Shown here: in pieces, positions 1 to 6,082 of the stretch | Position numbering within the stretch: the first letter of the stretch is position 1 | Layout: each line of letters opens with the position of its first letter | Notes under the pieces: generated by a model | The model's input: the letters and a program-made list of their open reading frames with translations, nothing else | What the model was told of the DNA's origin: nothing | Databases searched by the model: none | Source of the DNA: Tardiphaga sp. | GTDB taxonomy: Bacteria; Pseudomonadota; Alphaproteobacteria; Rhizobiales; Xanthobacteraceae | Assembly: GCA_028290765.1 (NCBI GenBank) | Contig: JAQGJF010001132.1 | Coordinates: 1-10,404, forward strand | Reading direction: 5' to 3' | DNA: 10,404 nucleotides | Translations under genes and position numbers: made by a program

Positions 1-415
1 CGGTCTGCTTCATCAGCACCGCGCCGATCACGCCGGCCTGCAGCATCAGCGCCAGCGCGCCCACCGCAGCGGCGGTAGCCAGTGTCCGCGGCGACAGGCT
101 GGCGAAGAAGCCGGCGACCCGGGCCGAGAGATTGAACGACGAATAGGACTTGCGCTCAGGCTCCGCGTCGATCGCCGCGAACAATTTCTGCATCGCCCGC
201 GACGACGGCGCGCCGAGGGTCTCGTTGAGCAGAATGGTTTCGGCGTATTCTTCCCTGATCGCGGCATATTGCCTGGCGAGTTCGGGATCCTTGGCCAGCG
301 CTTCATCGACGCGGCGCGTATCGCGTGCGTTCAGCGTGCCGGCGGCGTGCCAGGGCAACAGAGCCTCGATCTCGCCGGGCTCCTGATCCGCCATCTTTTT
401 GCTCATCGCCATCAT
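1..415 (-). CDS. Membrane anti-sigma factor, partial (C-terminus beyond the left edge)
   Basis: The probable role is to hold the upstream ECF sigma factor inactive at the inner membrane; this is inferred from gene order and architecture. The visible 138 residues have an N-terminal cytoplasmic part with the motif LLPWHAAGTL (19-28), typical of the anti-sigma N-domain in proteobacteria, then a helical region and one hydrophobic segment at about 111-134. No Zn-binding HxxxCxxC motif is visible, so this would be a zinc-less form. The ATG at 415 overlaps the sigma stop codon (ATGA), with GAGCGAGG just upstream; ATGs at 412 and 406 are alternative starts. The overlap implies translational coupling, as is usual for sigma/anti-sigma pairs. 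The periplasmic part lies outside the window, so the signal sensed cannot be judged. Confidence 0.8.
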   Translation of the reverse strand, partial: MMAMSKKMADQEPGEIEALLPWHAAGTLNARDTRRVDEALAKDPELARQYAAIREEYAETILLNETLGAPSSRAMQKLFAAIDAEPERKSYSSFNLSARVAGFFASLSPRTLATAAAVGALALMLQAGVIGAVLMKQT

Positions 416-981
416 GGCCAGCCTCGCTCTATGCCGGCTGCCTTGAGCAGATCGGCCAATTTCTTGCGCGCATAAAACAGGCGCGTCTTGACGGTGTTTT
501 CCGGAATCCCGACAATCTCGGCTACTTCTTCCACCGACTTTTCGTGGTAGTAGACGAGATCGACGATCTCCCGGTGCTCTGACGAAAGTGAGGTCAGGCA
601 CTTCCGCAACGCTTCACTCGTATCCTTCTTCTGGACCACCACTTCCGGATTGTCGGACGTATCCTCGATCGCGGCAGCAGCCTCGTCATCCAGTTCGGCG
701 TCTTTCCTGCGCCGAAGCGCGGACAGGGCCTTGAAACGCGTAATCGCCAGCAGCCAGGTGGAGACGGCAGAGCGGCCCTCGAATTTGCCCGCCTGACGCC
801 ACACATCGAGAAAAACCTCGCTGATGAGATCTTCCGCGACCTGTTCGTTCCGCACGAGCCGCAGCCCGAAACGGAACACCCTGACATGGTGCCTTCCATA
901 AAGCACCTGCATGGCGAGGCGGTCGCCTTGGGCGATCCGTGCGATCAGGACATCGTCCGAGCTCGCCTGTGTCGCACTCAA
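412..981 (-). CDS. ECF-type RNA polymerase sigma factor
   Basis: This 189-residue protein directs RNA polymerase to a stress or envelope regulon. Sigma region 2 spans about residues 24-93 and contains AEDLISEVFLDVWRQA (49-64) and STWLLAITRFKAL, the ECF core and -10 contact helices. An acidic linker (about 94-120) leads to region 4 (about 122-175), with helix-turn-helix SVEEVAEIVGIPENTVKTRL (149-168). Regions 1 and 3 are absent and the length is normal for the class. The only plausible start is a TTG at 981: going upstream in frame, no ATG or GTG occurs before a TAA. A weak SD-like GAGACGG lies close upstream. It is co-transcribed with the overlapping anti-sigma gene. I cannot assign an ECF subgroup or target regulon with confidence. 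Confidence 0.93.
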   Translation of the reverse strand: MSATQASSDDVLIARIAQGDRLAMQVLYGRHHVRVFRFGLRLVRNEQVAEDLISEVFLDVWRQAGKFEGRSAVSTWLLAITRFKALSALRRRKDAELDDEAAAAIEDTSDNPEVVVQKKDTSEALRKCLTSLSSEHREIVDLVYYHEKSVEEVAEIVGIPENTVKTRLFYARKKLADLLKAAGIERGWP

Positions 982-1236
982 TGGCCGTCTCGCAAGGTTG
1001 GTCGGGGTGAAGTGGCAGGAGGTTCGATGGGCAAGGGAAATCTTCTCAAGTTATCCGGATTCAGGCGCCGTTCTGTGATTTACCGCACACGGCGTTGATT
1101 ATTTATAGCGCGAAGTAGAGGGCCGCATGAAACCACAGGTCACGAGGGTATCATAATACAGAAACATGATATCCCACTCGCGCGCGGAACCTTATCAAGG
1201 CCCGCCCCGCAACGCAGCTGTTACCTGATCAAAAAC

Positions 1237-1262
1237 TGACCAAATCGCGGTTCCGATGGTCA
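1237..1262. repeat. Bulged inverted repeat upstream of the diguanylate cyclase
   Basis: TGACC-AA-ATCG (1237-1247) can pair with CGATGGTCA (1254-1262), giving nine base pairs, a 2-base bulge and a 6-base loop. It could be a protein-binding dyad or an RNA hairpin in the leader. Neither is proven, and such a repeat can occur by chance in 450 bases of non-coding DNA. Confidence 0.35.
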
Positions 1263-1327
1263 CAGATTCGCGGTGTCTCGCGACCGTACCCCGATACGCG
1301 CCGAAGCCAAATTCTCGTTGTGTTACA

Positions 1328-1349
1328 GGCCTAGTAGAGCCCCTAGGCC
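1328..1349. repeat. Inverted repeat GGCCTAG-N8-CTAGGCC
   Basis: Two perfect 7-base arms (1328-1334 and 1343-1349) flank an 8-base loop, 83 bases ahead of the cyclase ATG. CTAG is a rare tetranucleotide in many bacterial genomes, so two in a perfect dyad stand out. No T-run follows, so it is not a standard terminator. An operator or a leader hairpin is possible. Confidence 0.4.
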
Positions 1350-1431
1350 GCAGCCGGCCACGGCCAAAAGATACCAAACCTAAAGGCTTTGCCACGTAAA
1401 GTTCCATGGTGCATCCCACCCGTGGCAGAAA

Positions 1432-2580
1432 ATGACCAGCCTCGCTCCATCGCTCGAAGGCCAGAATTCTGACGGGAAGCTCGTGCTCGAAAGCGAGTTG
1501 TCGTCGGATGTGCTGAAGCGCCGGGTCGTCCGCCGCCGCCAGATGCTGTCGATCCAGGCCGGCAGTTACGCGCTCAATTCGCTGGTGCTGCTGATTTATG
1601 CCTATGCCGGCACGCTCCCGATCGCGTTGCCCTCCGCCTATTTCCTGAGCGGCGTCATGCTGACGGGCATTTTTGCGGTGCTGTCGGAGACCCACGTCAA
1701 TGACAGGTTCGAGGACCACTATCTGACGAGCTACCAGATCGGGACCAACATTGCGCTCCAGCTCGGCTTCCTGCTGGCCGCGCCCGAGATCGGATATGCC
1801 TTTCTCAGCTTCCTGTTCCTGGCGTTCGGATTTGGCGCGCTGCGGATGACCTCGCGCCAGGCGGCGATCGCCTGGTCGCTCACCGCGATCGGCGTGATCC
1901 CGGCTTTCCTGTTTGTCTCGACGCCGATCGGCATGCCGGTCGGCACGCCGCCCGAACGCGTGGCCGCGATGCTCTCCTTCATCATCACGATCGGACAATG
2001 CGCCTTCGTGGGACTCTACGGCTCCAGCCTGCGAACCATGCTGTACAACCGCAGCGTCGAGCTTCGCGGCGCCTACAAGCGGATCGAGGAACTCGCCGAA
2101 CTCGACGAGCTCACGGGATCGTTCAACCGCCGCTGCATCATGCGCATGCTGGAAGACGAGATCGCCCGCGCCCATCGCAACAACACCCCCTGCTCGGTCG
2201 CGCTGATCGATCTCGACTGGTTCAAGCGCATCAACGACGCCCACGGGCATCCCACCGGCGATGAAGTGCTCCGGACCTTCGCGATCACGACATTTGCCAA
2301 CATTCGCACCATCGACAGATTCGGTCGCTATGGTGGCGAGGAATTCCTGCTGCTGCTCCCCGGTACCAGCAATGAAGCCGCCGCGCACAGCCTCGACCGG
2401 CTGCGCGCGATCATTGCCGAGCTGGACTGGAGCGCGCTGTCCGCGGGCATGACCGTTACGATTTCCGCCGGCGTCGCGACATTGGTCCCCGACGAGACTC
2501 CCGATGCGCTCCTCGCCCGCGCCGATTGCGCGCTTTACGCGGCAAAGGAGCGCGGACGCAACCGCATCGCCCGTGCTTGA
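1432..2580 (+). CDS. Six-helix membrane diguanylate cyclase (GGDEF domain)
   Basis: The enzyme makes cyclic di-GMP from two GTP at the cytoplasmic face of the inner membrane. It has 382 residues. A basic N-terminus (KRRVVRRR, 29-36) precedes about six hydrophobic segments (near 41-60, 65-85, 100-117, 119-137, 143-164, 178-198). A short linker helix leads to a complete GGDEF domain (about 223-382) with DELTGSFNRR, the metal/GTP-binding LIDLDWFKRIND (258-269) and the active-site signature GGEEF (301-305). The inhibitory-site motif RxxD is intact (R292-D295, five residues before GGEEF), so product feedback inhibition is expected. No EAL domain is present. The membrane module resembles sensor regions of other cyclases, but I cannot name its family. 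The ATG at 1432 has only a weak SD; no better in-frame start is seen. A DUF2336 gene follows 73 bases downstream on the same strand. Confidence 0.95.
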   Translation: MTSLAPSLEGQNSDGKLVLESELSSDVLKRRVVRRRQMLSIQAGSYALNSLVLLIYAYAGTLPIALPSAYFLSGVMLTGIFAVLSETHVNDRFEDHYLTSYQIGTNIALQLGFLLAAPEIGYAFLSFLFLAFGFGALRMTSRQAAIAWSLTAIGVIPAFLFVSTPIGMPVGTPPERVAAMLSFIITIGQCAFVGLYGSSLRTMLYNRSVELRGAYKRIEELAELDELTGSFNRRCIMRMLEDEIARAHRNNTPCSVALIDLDWFKRINDAHGHPTGDEVLRTFAITTFANIRTIDRFGRYGGEEFLLLLPGTSNEAAAHSLDRLRAIIAELDWSALSAGMTVTISAGVATLVPDETPDALLARADCALYAAKERGRNRIARA

Positions 2581-2642
2581 TCTAATTTCTTCTTAATTCC
2601 GGAGACGAAGAACCCGTCCCCGGCAGATTGCTCGAATGCTCC

Positions 2643-2651
2643 AGGAAAGAG
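2643..2651 (+). promoter_or_regulatory. Ribosome binding site fixing the DUF2336 start
   Basis: AGGAAAGAG ends two bases before the ATG at 2654. It decides for that start over the in-frame ATG at 2636, which has no comparable SD and would put this site inside the coding region. Confidence 0.7.
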
Positions 2652-2653
2652 TC

Positions 2654-3769
2654 ATGAGTTCGAAATCGGCCAATTCTTCCGTCAGTCTGCTCGACGAGCT
2701 CGAGACCACGCTCGCCCACGGCACCGTGGCGCGACGGGTTGAAACGCTGCGACGCGTCACCGACCTTTTTATCAACAGCGCGATCGATTATTCCGATGCG
2801 CAGATCGGGGTGTTCGACGACGTCTTCGACTGCCTGATCGATACCATGGAAGCCTCGGCGAAGATCCTGCTCGCCCAGCGTCTCGCCCCGGTCCCGACGG
2901 CGCCGCCGAAAATCATTCGCACCCTCGCCTTCGACGACCTCATCGAAGTCGCCGCCCCGGTCCTGTCGCAGTCGGAACGACTGGACGACGACGCGCTGAT
3001 GGCCAATGCGCGCACCAAGAGCCAGGGGCACCTCTTGGCGATTTCCACCCGCAAGCAGTTGAGCGGTGCGGTCACCGACGTACTGGTGGAACGCGGCAAC
3101 GATGAGGTGATCCAGAGCGTCGTCGGCAATCCGGGCGCGCAATTCTCGGAGCAGGGCTACACCAACCTGGTTTCCCGCGCCGAACGCAACGACGGCATCG
3201 CCGAATGTCTCGGCATGCGGCCTTCGATTCCACGGCATCACTACCTCAAACTGATCGCCAAAGCCTCGGCTTCGGTCCAGGCGCGGCTCGAGGCCGCCAA
3301 TCCGAACGCGGCGAATGACGTCTCGCTGGCGGTCAGGGAGGTGACGCGGCGCGCCCGTTCCGTGCCATCAGCCGTGACCCGGGAAACCACCATTGCCCAC
3401 GGGCTCGTCAAGTCGCTGTACGAAGACGGCAGGCTCGACGAATTTCAGGTTGCCTCCTTCGCCAAGGCGAAGAAATTCGACGAAACCAATGCGGCCGTCG
3501 CCTGCCTGGCGAATGTAACCGTCGCCATGGCCGAGACCGTAATGATCGAGGACCGCGCCGAGGGGGTCCTCATCCTGGCCAAGGTCGGGGGATTGTCGTG
3601 GTCGACCGTGAAAATGATCATCGACATGCGCGAGCAACTGTCGGGAGCCGAGCCGCTCGATCTCGAAGCCTCGAAAGCGACCTATGAGCGACTGCGGCTG
3701 TCGACGGCGCAGCAGGCGCTGCGTTTCCACCGGATGCAGGAAACGTCGTCTCCGACGCCGGCGACGTAG
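2654..3769 (+). CDS. DUF2336 family protein
   Basis: This 371-residue soluble, mostly helical protein has no signal peptide or membrane segment. Its overall pattern matches the alphaproteobacterial DUF2336 family: an N-terminal ETLRRVTDLFI segment, repeated helical units with the pattern LSGAVTDVLVERGNDEVIQSVVGNPGAQFSEQGY at about 137-170, and a second helical half. The short repeats around NDEVxxxVxxNPGAxFSExGY resemble HEAT-like leucine-rich helical repeats, suggesting a protein-protein interaction scaffold. The family's molecular function is not established to my knowledge. The start at ATG 2654 is chosen from the SD immediately upstream; the ATG at 2636 would add six residues. The gene lies 73 bases after the diguanylate cyclase, with no clear terminator between them, so co-transcription is possible. 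It ends 17 bases before a REP doublet. Confidence 0.85.
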   Translation: MSSKSANSSVSLLDELETTLAHGTVARRVETLRRVTDLFINSAIDYSDAQIGVFDDVFDCLIDTMEASAKILLAQRLAPVPTAPPKIIRTLAFDDLIEVAAPVLSQSERLDDDALMANARTKSQGHLLAISTRKQLSGAVTDVLVERGNDEVIQSVVGNPGAQFSEQGYTNLVSRAERNDGIAECLGMRPSIPRHHYLKLIAKASASVQARLEAANPNAANDVSLAVREVTRRARSVPSAVTRETTIAHGLVKSLYEDGRLDEFQVASFAKAKKFDETNAAVACLANVTVAMAETVMIEDRAEGVLILAKVGGLSWSTVKMIIDMREQLSGAEPLDLEASKATYERLRLSTAQQALRFHRMQETSSPTPAT

Positions 3770-3786
3770 CTGACGTAGCCAGAGTC

Positions 3787-3873
3787 TGTAGGATGGGTTG
3801 AGCACTTGCGAAACCCATCACAAACGCCTCGGCATGCCACGATGGGTTTCGCAAGCGCTCAACCCATCCTACA
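3787..3873. repeat. REP doublet (REPIN/BIME-like) between convergent genes
   Basis: Two 33-base arms (3787-3819 and 3841-3873) are inverted copies with 32 of 33 positions matching, around a 21-base centre that contains the palindrome GGCATGCC (3831-3838). Each arm is itself a small hairpin: GATGGGTT (3792-3799) with AACCCATC (3812-3819), and GATGGGTT (3841-3848) with AACCCATC (3861-3868). Each is preceded on its outer side by GTAG, the foot tetranucleotide typical of REP units mobilised by RAYT transposases. The whole can fold as one long hairpin or two short ones. It lies between the stop codons of the DUF2336 gene and the anti-sigma gene (2 bases from the latter), so a bidirectional terminator or mRNA-stabilising role is plausible. 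Confidence 0.85.
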
Positions 3874-3875
3874 AG

Positions 3876-4514
3876 CTAAAATCGCAGCAACTTCGCCCCC
3901 GCCAGCGCGCCGATCGCGGCCACCAGCGCCGTCGCCAGCGTGTACCAGGTCGCCACGAACAGTGGCGAATCGTCGGAGCAATGCGCGGCGTACAAGGTCG
4001 CGGCCAGGCCTGCCGACACCAGGCCGGCCAGGGCGCCTGCGAGCGCGGGACGCGCCGGCGCGCCGTGGCGCAGGCCGAACAAGGCCGCCGCGAGCAGCGG
4101 CAGCGAGAACGCGGGGATCGCAATCAGGCAGACCCGCGAATTGTTGCCGATCAGCCGCGTCATCATCGGCAACCGCTGCGGCAGCATCATCTCGCCCGAA
4201 ATGCCGAGCCCGAGAATTCCCACCGGAAGCAGCAGCCACCAGGCCTTGTCGCGCAGCGACGCCTCCGGCCGCGACAGATGCAGGCTGATCGCGATCGCCG
4301 GCACGGCCAGCGCCAGCGTCACCACGAATTTCAGGTCGAAGAACGGATTATGCATCGCGGTCATGAAGTCCGGGCGGATCCCGAGCGTGACCAGCAGCAT
4401 TGCCGCCGAGACCGGCAATGCGATCAGGAGCGCCCTCGCCAGCACCATACCGACCGGGCGGGCGCGGCTGTCATTGTCGGCGACCAAAGTGCGGATCAAT
4501 CGATCGGTATCCAT
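3876..4514 (-). CDS. osrA: DUF1109 (NrsF/OsrA family) membrane anti-sigma factor
   Basis: This 212-residue polytopic inner-membrane protein is predicted to bind and silence the ECF sigma factor encoded just upstream and release it on oxidative or metal stress. A short cytoplasmic N-terminus (MDTDRLIRTLVAD, with the LVADN motif usual in the family) is followed by about six hydrophobic helices (near 23-44, 61-80, 91-108, 127-147, 155-177, 185-207). Only two cysteines are present, Cys129 and Cys179, 50 residues apart. They match the redox-sensing pair reported for Caulobacter NrsF (131/181) and, as I recall, Bradyrhizobium OsrA (129/179). The ATG at 4514 lies two bases after the sigma stop codon, implying one transcript and coupled translation. 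The stop codon lies beside the REP doublet. An alternative symbol is nrsF. Confidence 0.92.
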   Translation of the reverse strand: MDTDRLIRTLVADNDSRARPVGMVLARALLIALPVSAAMLLVTLGIRPDFMTAMHNPFFDLKFVVTLALAVPAIAISLHLSRPEASLRDKAWWLLLPVGILGLGISGEMMLPQRLPMMTRLIGNNSRVCLIAIPAFSLPLLAAALFGLRHGAPARPALAGALAGLVSAGLAATLYAAHCSDDSPLFVATWYTLATALVAAIGALAGAKLLRF

Positions 4515-4516
4515 CG

Positions 4517-5062
4517 TCACTCCTTCCGCAGCTTGGCGGCGAGGCTTGCCAGCGCGCGATGCAGCGCGACACGCACCGCCCCCTCGGTCATCGAGAATTT
4601 TGCCGCGGTCGCCTTGATCGAGGCGCTGTCCACGGCGATCGACTGCAGCACGTCGCGCTGGCGCGGCGGCAGGCCTTCGAGATGGACCGCAACCTCGCTG
4701 GCCGGCAGCGTCTCGGCGGCGGGTTCGCTCGGCAGCGTCTCGGCGAAATCGTCGATATTGACGAACACCCGCCGGCCACGCCGGCGCAGCGCATCGATCA
4801 GCTTGTTGCGGGCGATCGCGAACAGCCACGGCGCGAACGGCGCGTTCGCGTCCCAGGTATGCCGTTTCAGATGCACCGCGAATAAAATATCCTGCACAAT
4901 GTCCTCGGCTTGGTCGACCGCCTGCCCGGCCCGCGCCAGACCGCGCCGCGCCGCCGCCCGCAGCACCGGCGCGACAGACTTGAGCAGGCGGTGATACGCG
5001 ACACTGTCGCCTGCATTGGCCGACCGCATCAGGTCGGTCCATTCGTCCTCACGTCCGCGCAC
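4517..5062 (-). CDS. ecfF: ECF sigma factor of the EcfF/SigF type (oxidative stress)
   Basis: Counted from the GTG at 5062 the protein has 181 residues. Region 2 (about 22-95) includes QAEDIVQDILFAVHLKRHTW (51-70) and APWLFAIARNKLIDALRRR. Region 4 (about 125-177) includes LPPRQRDVLQSIAV and the helix-turn-helix SIKATAAKFSMTEGAVRVALHRAL. Pairing with a DUF1109 anti-sigma gene two bases downstream identifies the EcfF/SigF class, which in Bradyrhizobium and Caulobacter answers singlet oxygen, peroxide or heavy metals. The frame can extend to a TTG at 5077, but the GTG has AGGAG five bases upstream, and a candidate ECF promoter would begin transcription near 5075, after that TTG. Autoregulation is therefore likely. 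No typical target gene of this sigma (DUF2282, DUF692 or DoxX family) lies in the window. Confidence 0.92.
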   Translation of the reverse strand: MRGREDEWTDLMRSANAGDSVAYHRLLKSVAPVLRAAARRGLARAGQAVDQAEDIVQDILFAVHLKRHTWDANAPFAPWLFAIARNKLIDALRRRGRRVFVNIDDFAETLPSEPAAETLPASEVAVHLEGLPPRQRDVLQSIAVDSASIKATAAKFSMTEGAVRVALHRALASLAAKLRKE

Positions 5063-5067
5063 GCGCG

Positions 5068-5072
5068 CTCCT
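5068..5072 (-). promoter_or_regulatory. Ribosome binding site for the ecfF GTG start
   Basis: AGGAG on the minus strand lies five bases before the GTG at 5062. It supports that start over the longer TTG start at 5077, which would place the site inside the gene. Confidence 0.65.
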
Positions 5073-5081
5073 GCCAAGCAA

Positions 5082-5106
5082 TTCGTTCATTTTTTCAATT
5101 TGTTAC
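5082..5106 (-). promoter_or_regulatory. Candidate autoregulatory ECF promoter of ecfF-osrA
   Basis: On the minus strand GTAACA (5106-5101) is followed after 15 bases, largely A/T, by CGAA (5085-5082). This resembles the SigF-type promoter described in Caulobacter (-35 GTAACC, -10 CGAA). Counting the core GTAAC, the gap is 16 bases, which suits ECF sigma factors. Transcription would start near 5075, giving a leader of about 13 bases that contains the AGGAG site. The match is by eye. Confidence 0.5.
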
Positions 5107-5119
5107 GCCCGACGGCAAT

Positions 5120-5137
5120 TATCACGAAGTCGTGATA
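5120..5137. promoter_or_regulatory. 18-base palindrome, possible operator
   Basis: TATCACGAAGTCGTGATA has two perfect 8-base arms around a 2-base centre. It lies 13 bases upstream of the proposed ecfF -35 box, in the divergent region shared with the gene at 5405. Its size and symmetry fit a dimeric regulator site. The binding protein is unknown. Confidence 0.5.
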
Positions 5138-5404
5138 GCCGCCGCTCGCCGCGGCCATGACCGGGAGTCGGGCAGCGACACCACGAGCTGCGCTGCACGC
5201 CTCATAACATCGTTCGCGCCGCTCCGACACCGCCCCGCATGCCGGTCCGAACCAACCCGCGTCTGGCGGTTTGAATTCCTATTTGCCCCGTTTTCGCCGG
5301 AGTCGTTACCGCAGTCTCAACAAGATTCCCTTTTTTTGCCCCGGTGTGGACACGACGCGAGGTCTCTTTTGGCCTTGGGACTGGCAACATGGGGAGATTG
5401 CCAA
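5138..5404. other. Leader region of the plus-strand gene at 5405
   Basis: With the palindrome and ecfF promoter this completes a divergent gap of about 340 bases. It should hold the promoter of the gene at 5405. I see no convincing -35/-10 pair, hairpin or conserved RNA here. Open frames crossing it lack coding character. Confidence 0.4.
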
Positions 5405-6073
5405 ATGGATATGAAGGCCAGCGGGCGCTCGGCACTGATCATTACAGCGGGACTTTGGATGTGTTTCGCCGGACCGATGCGCGCCACCGAGAGCGATGCG
5501 CGCGCGTCCGATTCGACCGCGAAGACCGAGAACGCGGCAGGCGCCCCGGTCGCGCTGAACAAGTTTGCCAAGCACCGCGCAAAGAAGCAGGCCGCGGTTT
5601 CGCGCAAAACCGACAAGGTGGCCGCGAAACCCGCCGATGCCAAAAAGGCCGATGAGGCCGATGCGGCGCAGGATACCGCGGCGTCGCCCAATATTCCAGC
5701 CTCGGTGGCCAATGCCAACGCGCAACTCCAGGCGGGCGACACCCCGGCCGATAACGCGCTGAAAATCGCTGCCGCGCAGGCGGATAATGCGTTGAAAACC
5801 GCCAAGCAAAACGACCAGGCCCAAAACGACCAGGCCAAGGCACCGGCGGCCAATGCCGAAATGGTTTCCGCCGATCAGCTCAACGAGGTCGATCGCTCCC
5901 TGAGCGACGACAAGGCCCCCGCGCCCACCCTTTCGATGGCCGTGGCGCAAACGCCGGCCGTGGCGCGCAACAGCGATTCCAGCTGGGATCAGGCGTCGCT
6001 GATCGGAAAAGTCTTCATCGCGTTCGGCGGATTGCTGACCTTCGCCTCCGCGGCCCGCATGTTCATGGCGTAG
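5405..6073 (+). CDS. Uncharacterised Ala/Lys/Asp-rich protein with signal peptide and C-terminal membrane helix
   Basis: I do not recognise a named family. The 222 residues begin with a signal-peptide-like segment (basic MDMKASGR, hydrophobic about 9-24, possible cleavage after MRA at 27). The middle (about 28-190) is low in complexity and probably disordered, rich in Ala, Lys, Asp, Gln and Pro, with a strongly basic stretch KFAKHRAKKQ (53-62) and short repeats (ADNALK at 115 and 126, QNDQA twice at 135-144). The end has a hydrophobic helix (about 199-219). The two ends could make it a periplasmic protein tethered to the inner membrane, perhaps a linker between membrane and cell wall; that is inference. 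The start at ATG 5405 has GGGGAG eight bases upstream; ATG 5411 is an alternative. A terminator follows the stop codon, so it is probably a single-gene unit, divergent from ecfF. Confidence 0.78.
   Translation: MDMKASGRSALIITAGLWMCFAGPMRATESDARASDSTAKTENAAGAPVALNKFAKHRAKKQAAVSRKTDKVAAKPADAKKADEADAAQDTAASPNIPASVANANAQLQAGDTPADNALKIAAAQADNALKTAKQNDQAQNDQAKAPAANAEMVSADQLNEVDRSLSDDKAPAPTLSMAVAQTPAVARNSDSSWDQASLIGKVFIAFGGLLTFASAARMFMA
5807..5836 (+). repeat. Perfect 15-base tandem duplication
   Basis: CAAAACGACCAGGCC occurs twice back to back (5807-5821 and 5822-5836), in frame, encoding QNDQA-QNDQA in the low-complexity protein. Two diverged copies of a GCSGATAAYGCGYTGAAA string lie just upstream (from about 5747 and 5780), so the segment appears to have grown by local duplication. 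Confidence 0.85.
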
Positions 6074-6082
6074 CCGCCATCT

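Larger units (their letters stand above)
982..1431. other. Divergent intergenic region between the ECF sigma factor and the diguanylate cyclase gene
   Basis: This 450-base stretch must hold promoters for the minus-strand sigma operon and the plus-strand cyclase gene. It has an AT-richer patch at about 1093-1170 with -10-like strings (for example TATAAA on the minus strand near 1107, and CATAAT on the plus strand near 1153). I could not pair either with a convincing -35. No supported coding frame is visible: a long minus-strand frame crossing it is only the shadow of the cyclase gene. Two small inverted repeats, at 1237-1262 and 1328-1349, are listed separately. Confidence 0.6.

Noticed and set aside
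1186..1210. EcfG-type promoter starting with GGAAC at 1186
   Set aside because: A perfect GGAAC is present, but no CGTT-like -10 occurs 16 or 17 bases later.
418..1447. Shared 11-base string CAGCCTCGCTC near 418 and 1437
   Set aside because: Both lie at gene ends without flanking similarity; coincidence in GC-rich DNA is the simpler explanation.
1195..2388. 397-residue open frame on the minus strand
   Set aside because: It is antisense to the diguanylate cyclase and covers its control region. Its composition (Arg/Gly/Gln/His-rich, no domain) is that of a GC-rich shadow frame.
3820..3840. CRISPR-like repeat unit in the palindromic region
   Set aside because: There are only two inverted arms, no direct repeat series, no regular spacers and no cas genes.
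3798..4994. 398-residue plus-strand frame beginning inside the REP doublet
   Set aside because: It is antisense to the clear ecfF-osrA pair and rich in Arg, Gln and Ala without any domain.
5246..5272. General-stress (EcfG-type) promoter ahead of the gene at 5405
   Set aside because: CGAAC followed at about 15 bases by GGTT differs from GGAAC-N16/17-CGTT in both boxes and is no better than chance.
4910..5404. N-terminal extension of the gene at 5405 back to an ATG at 4910
   Set aside because: It would overlap ecfF and its promoter. The signal-peptide-like start and SD at 5405 fit far better.
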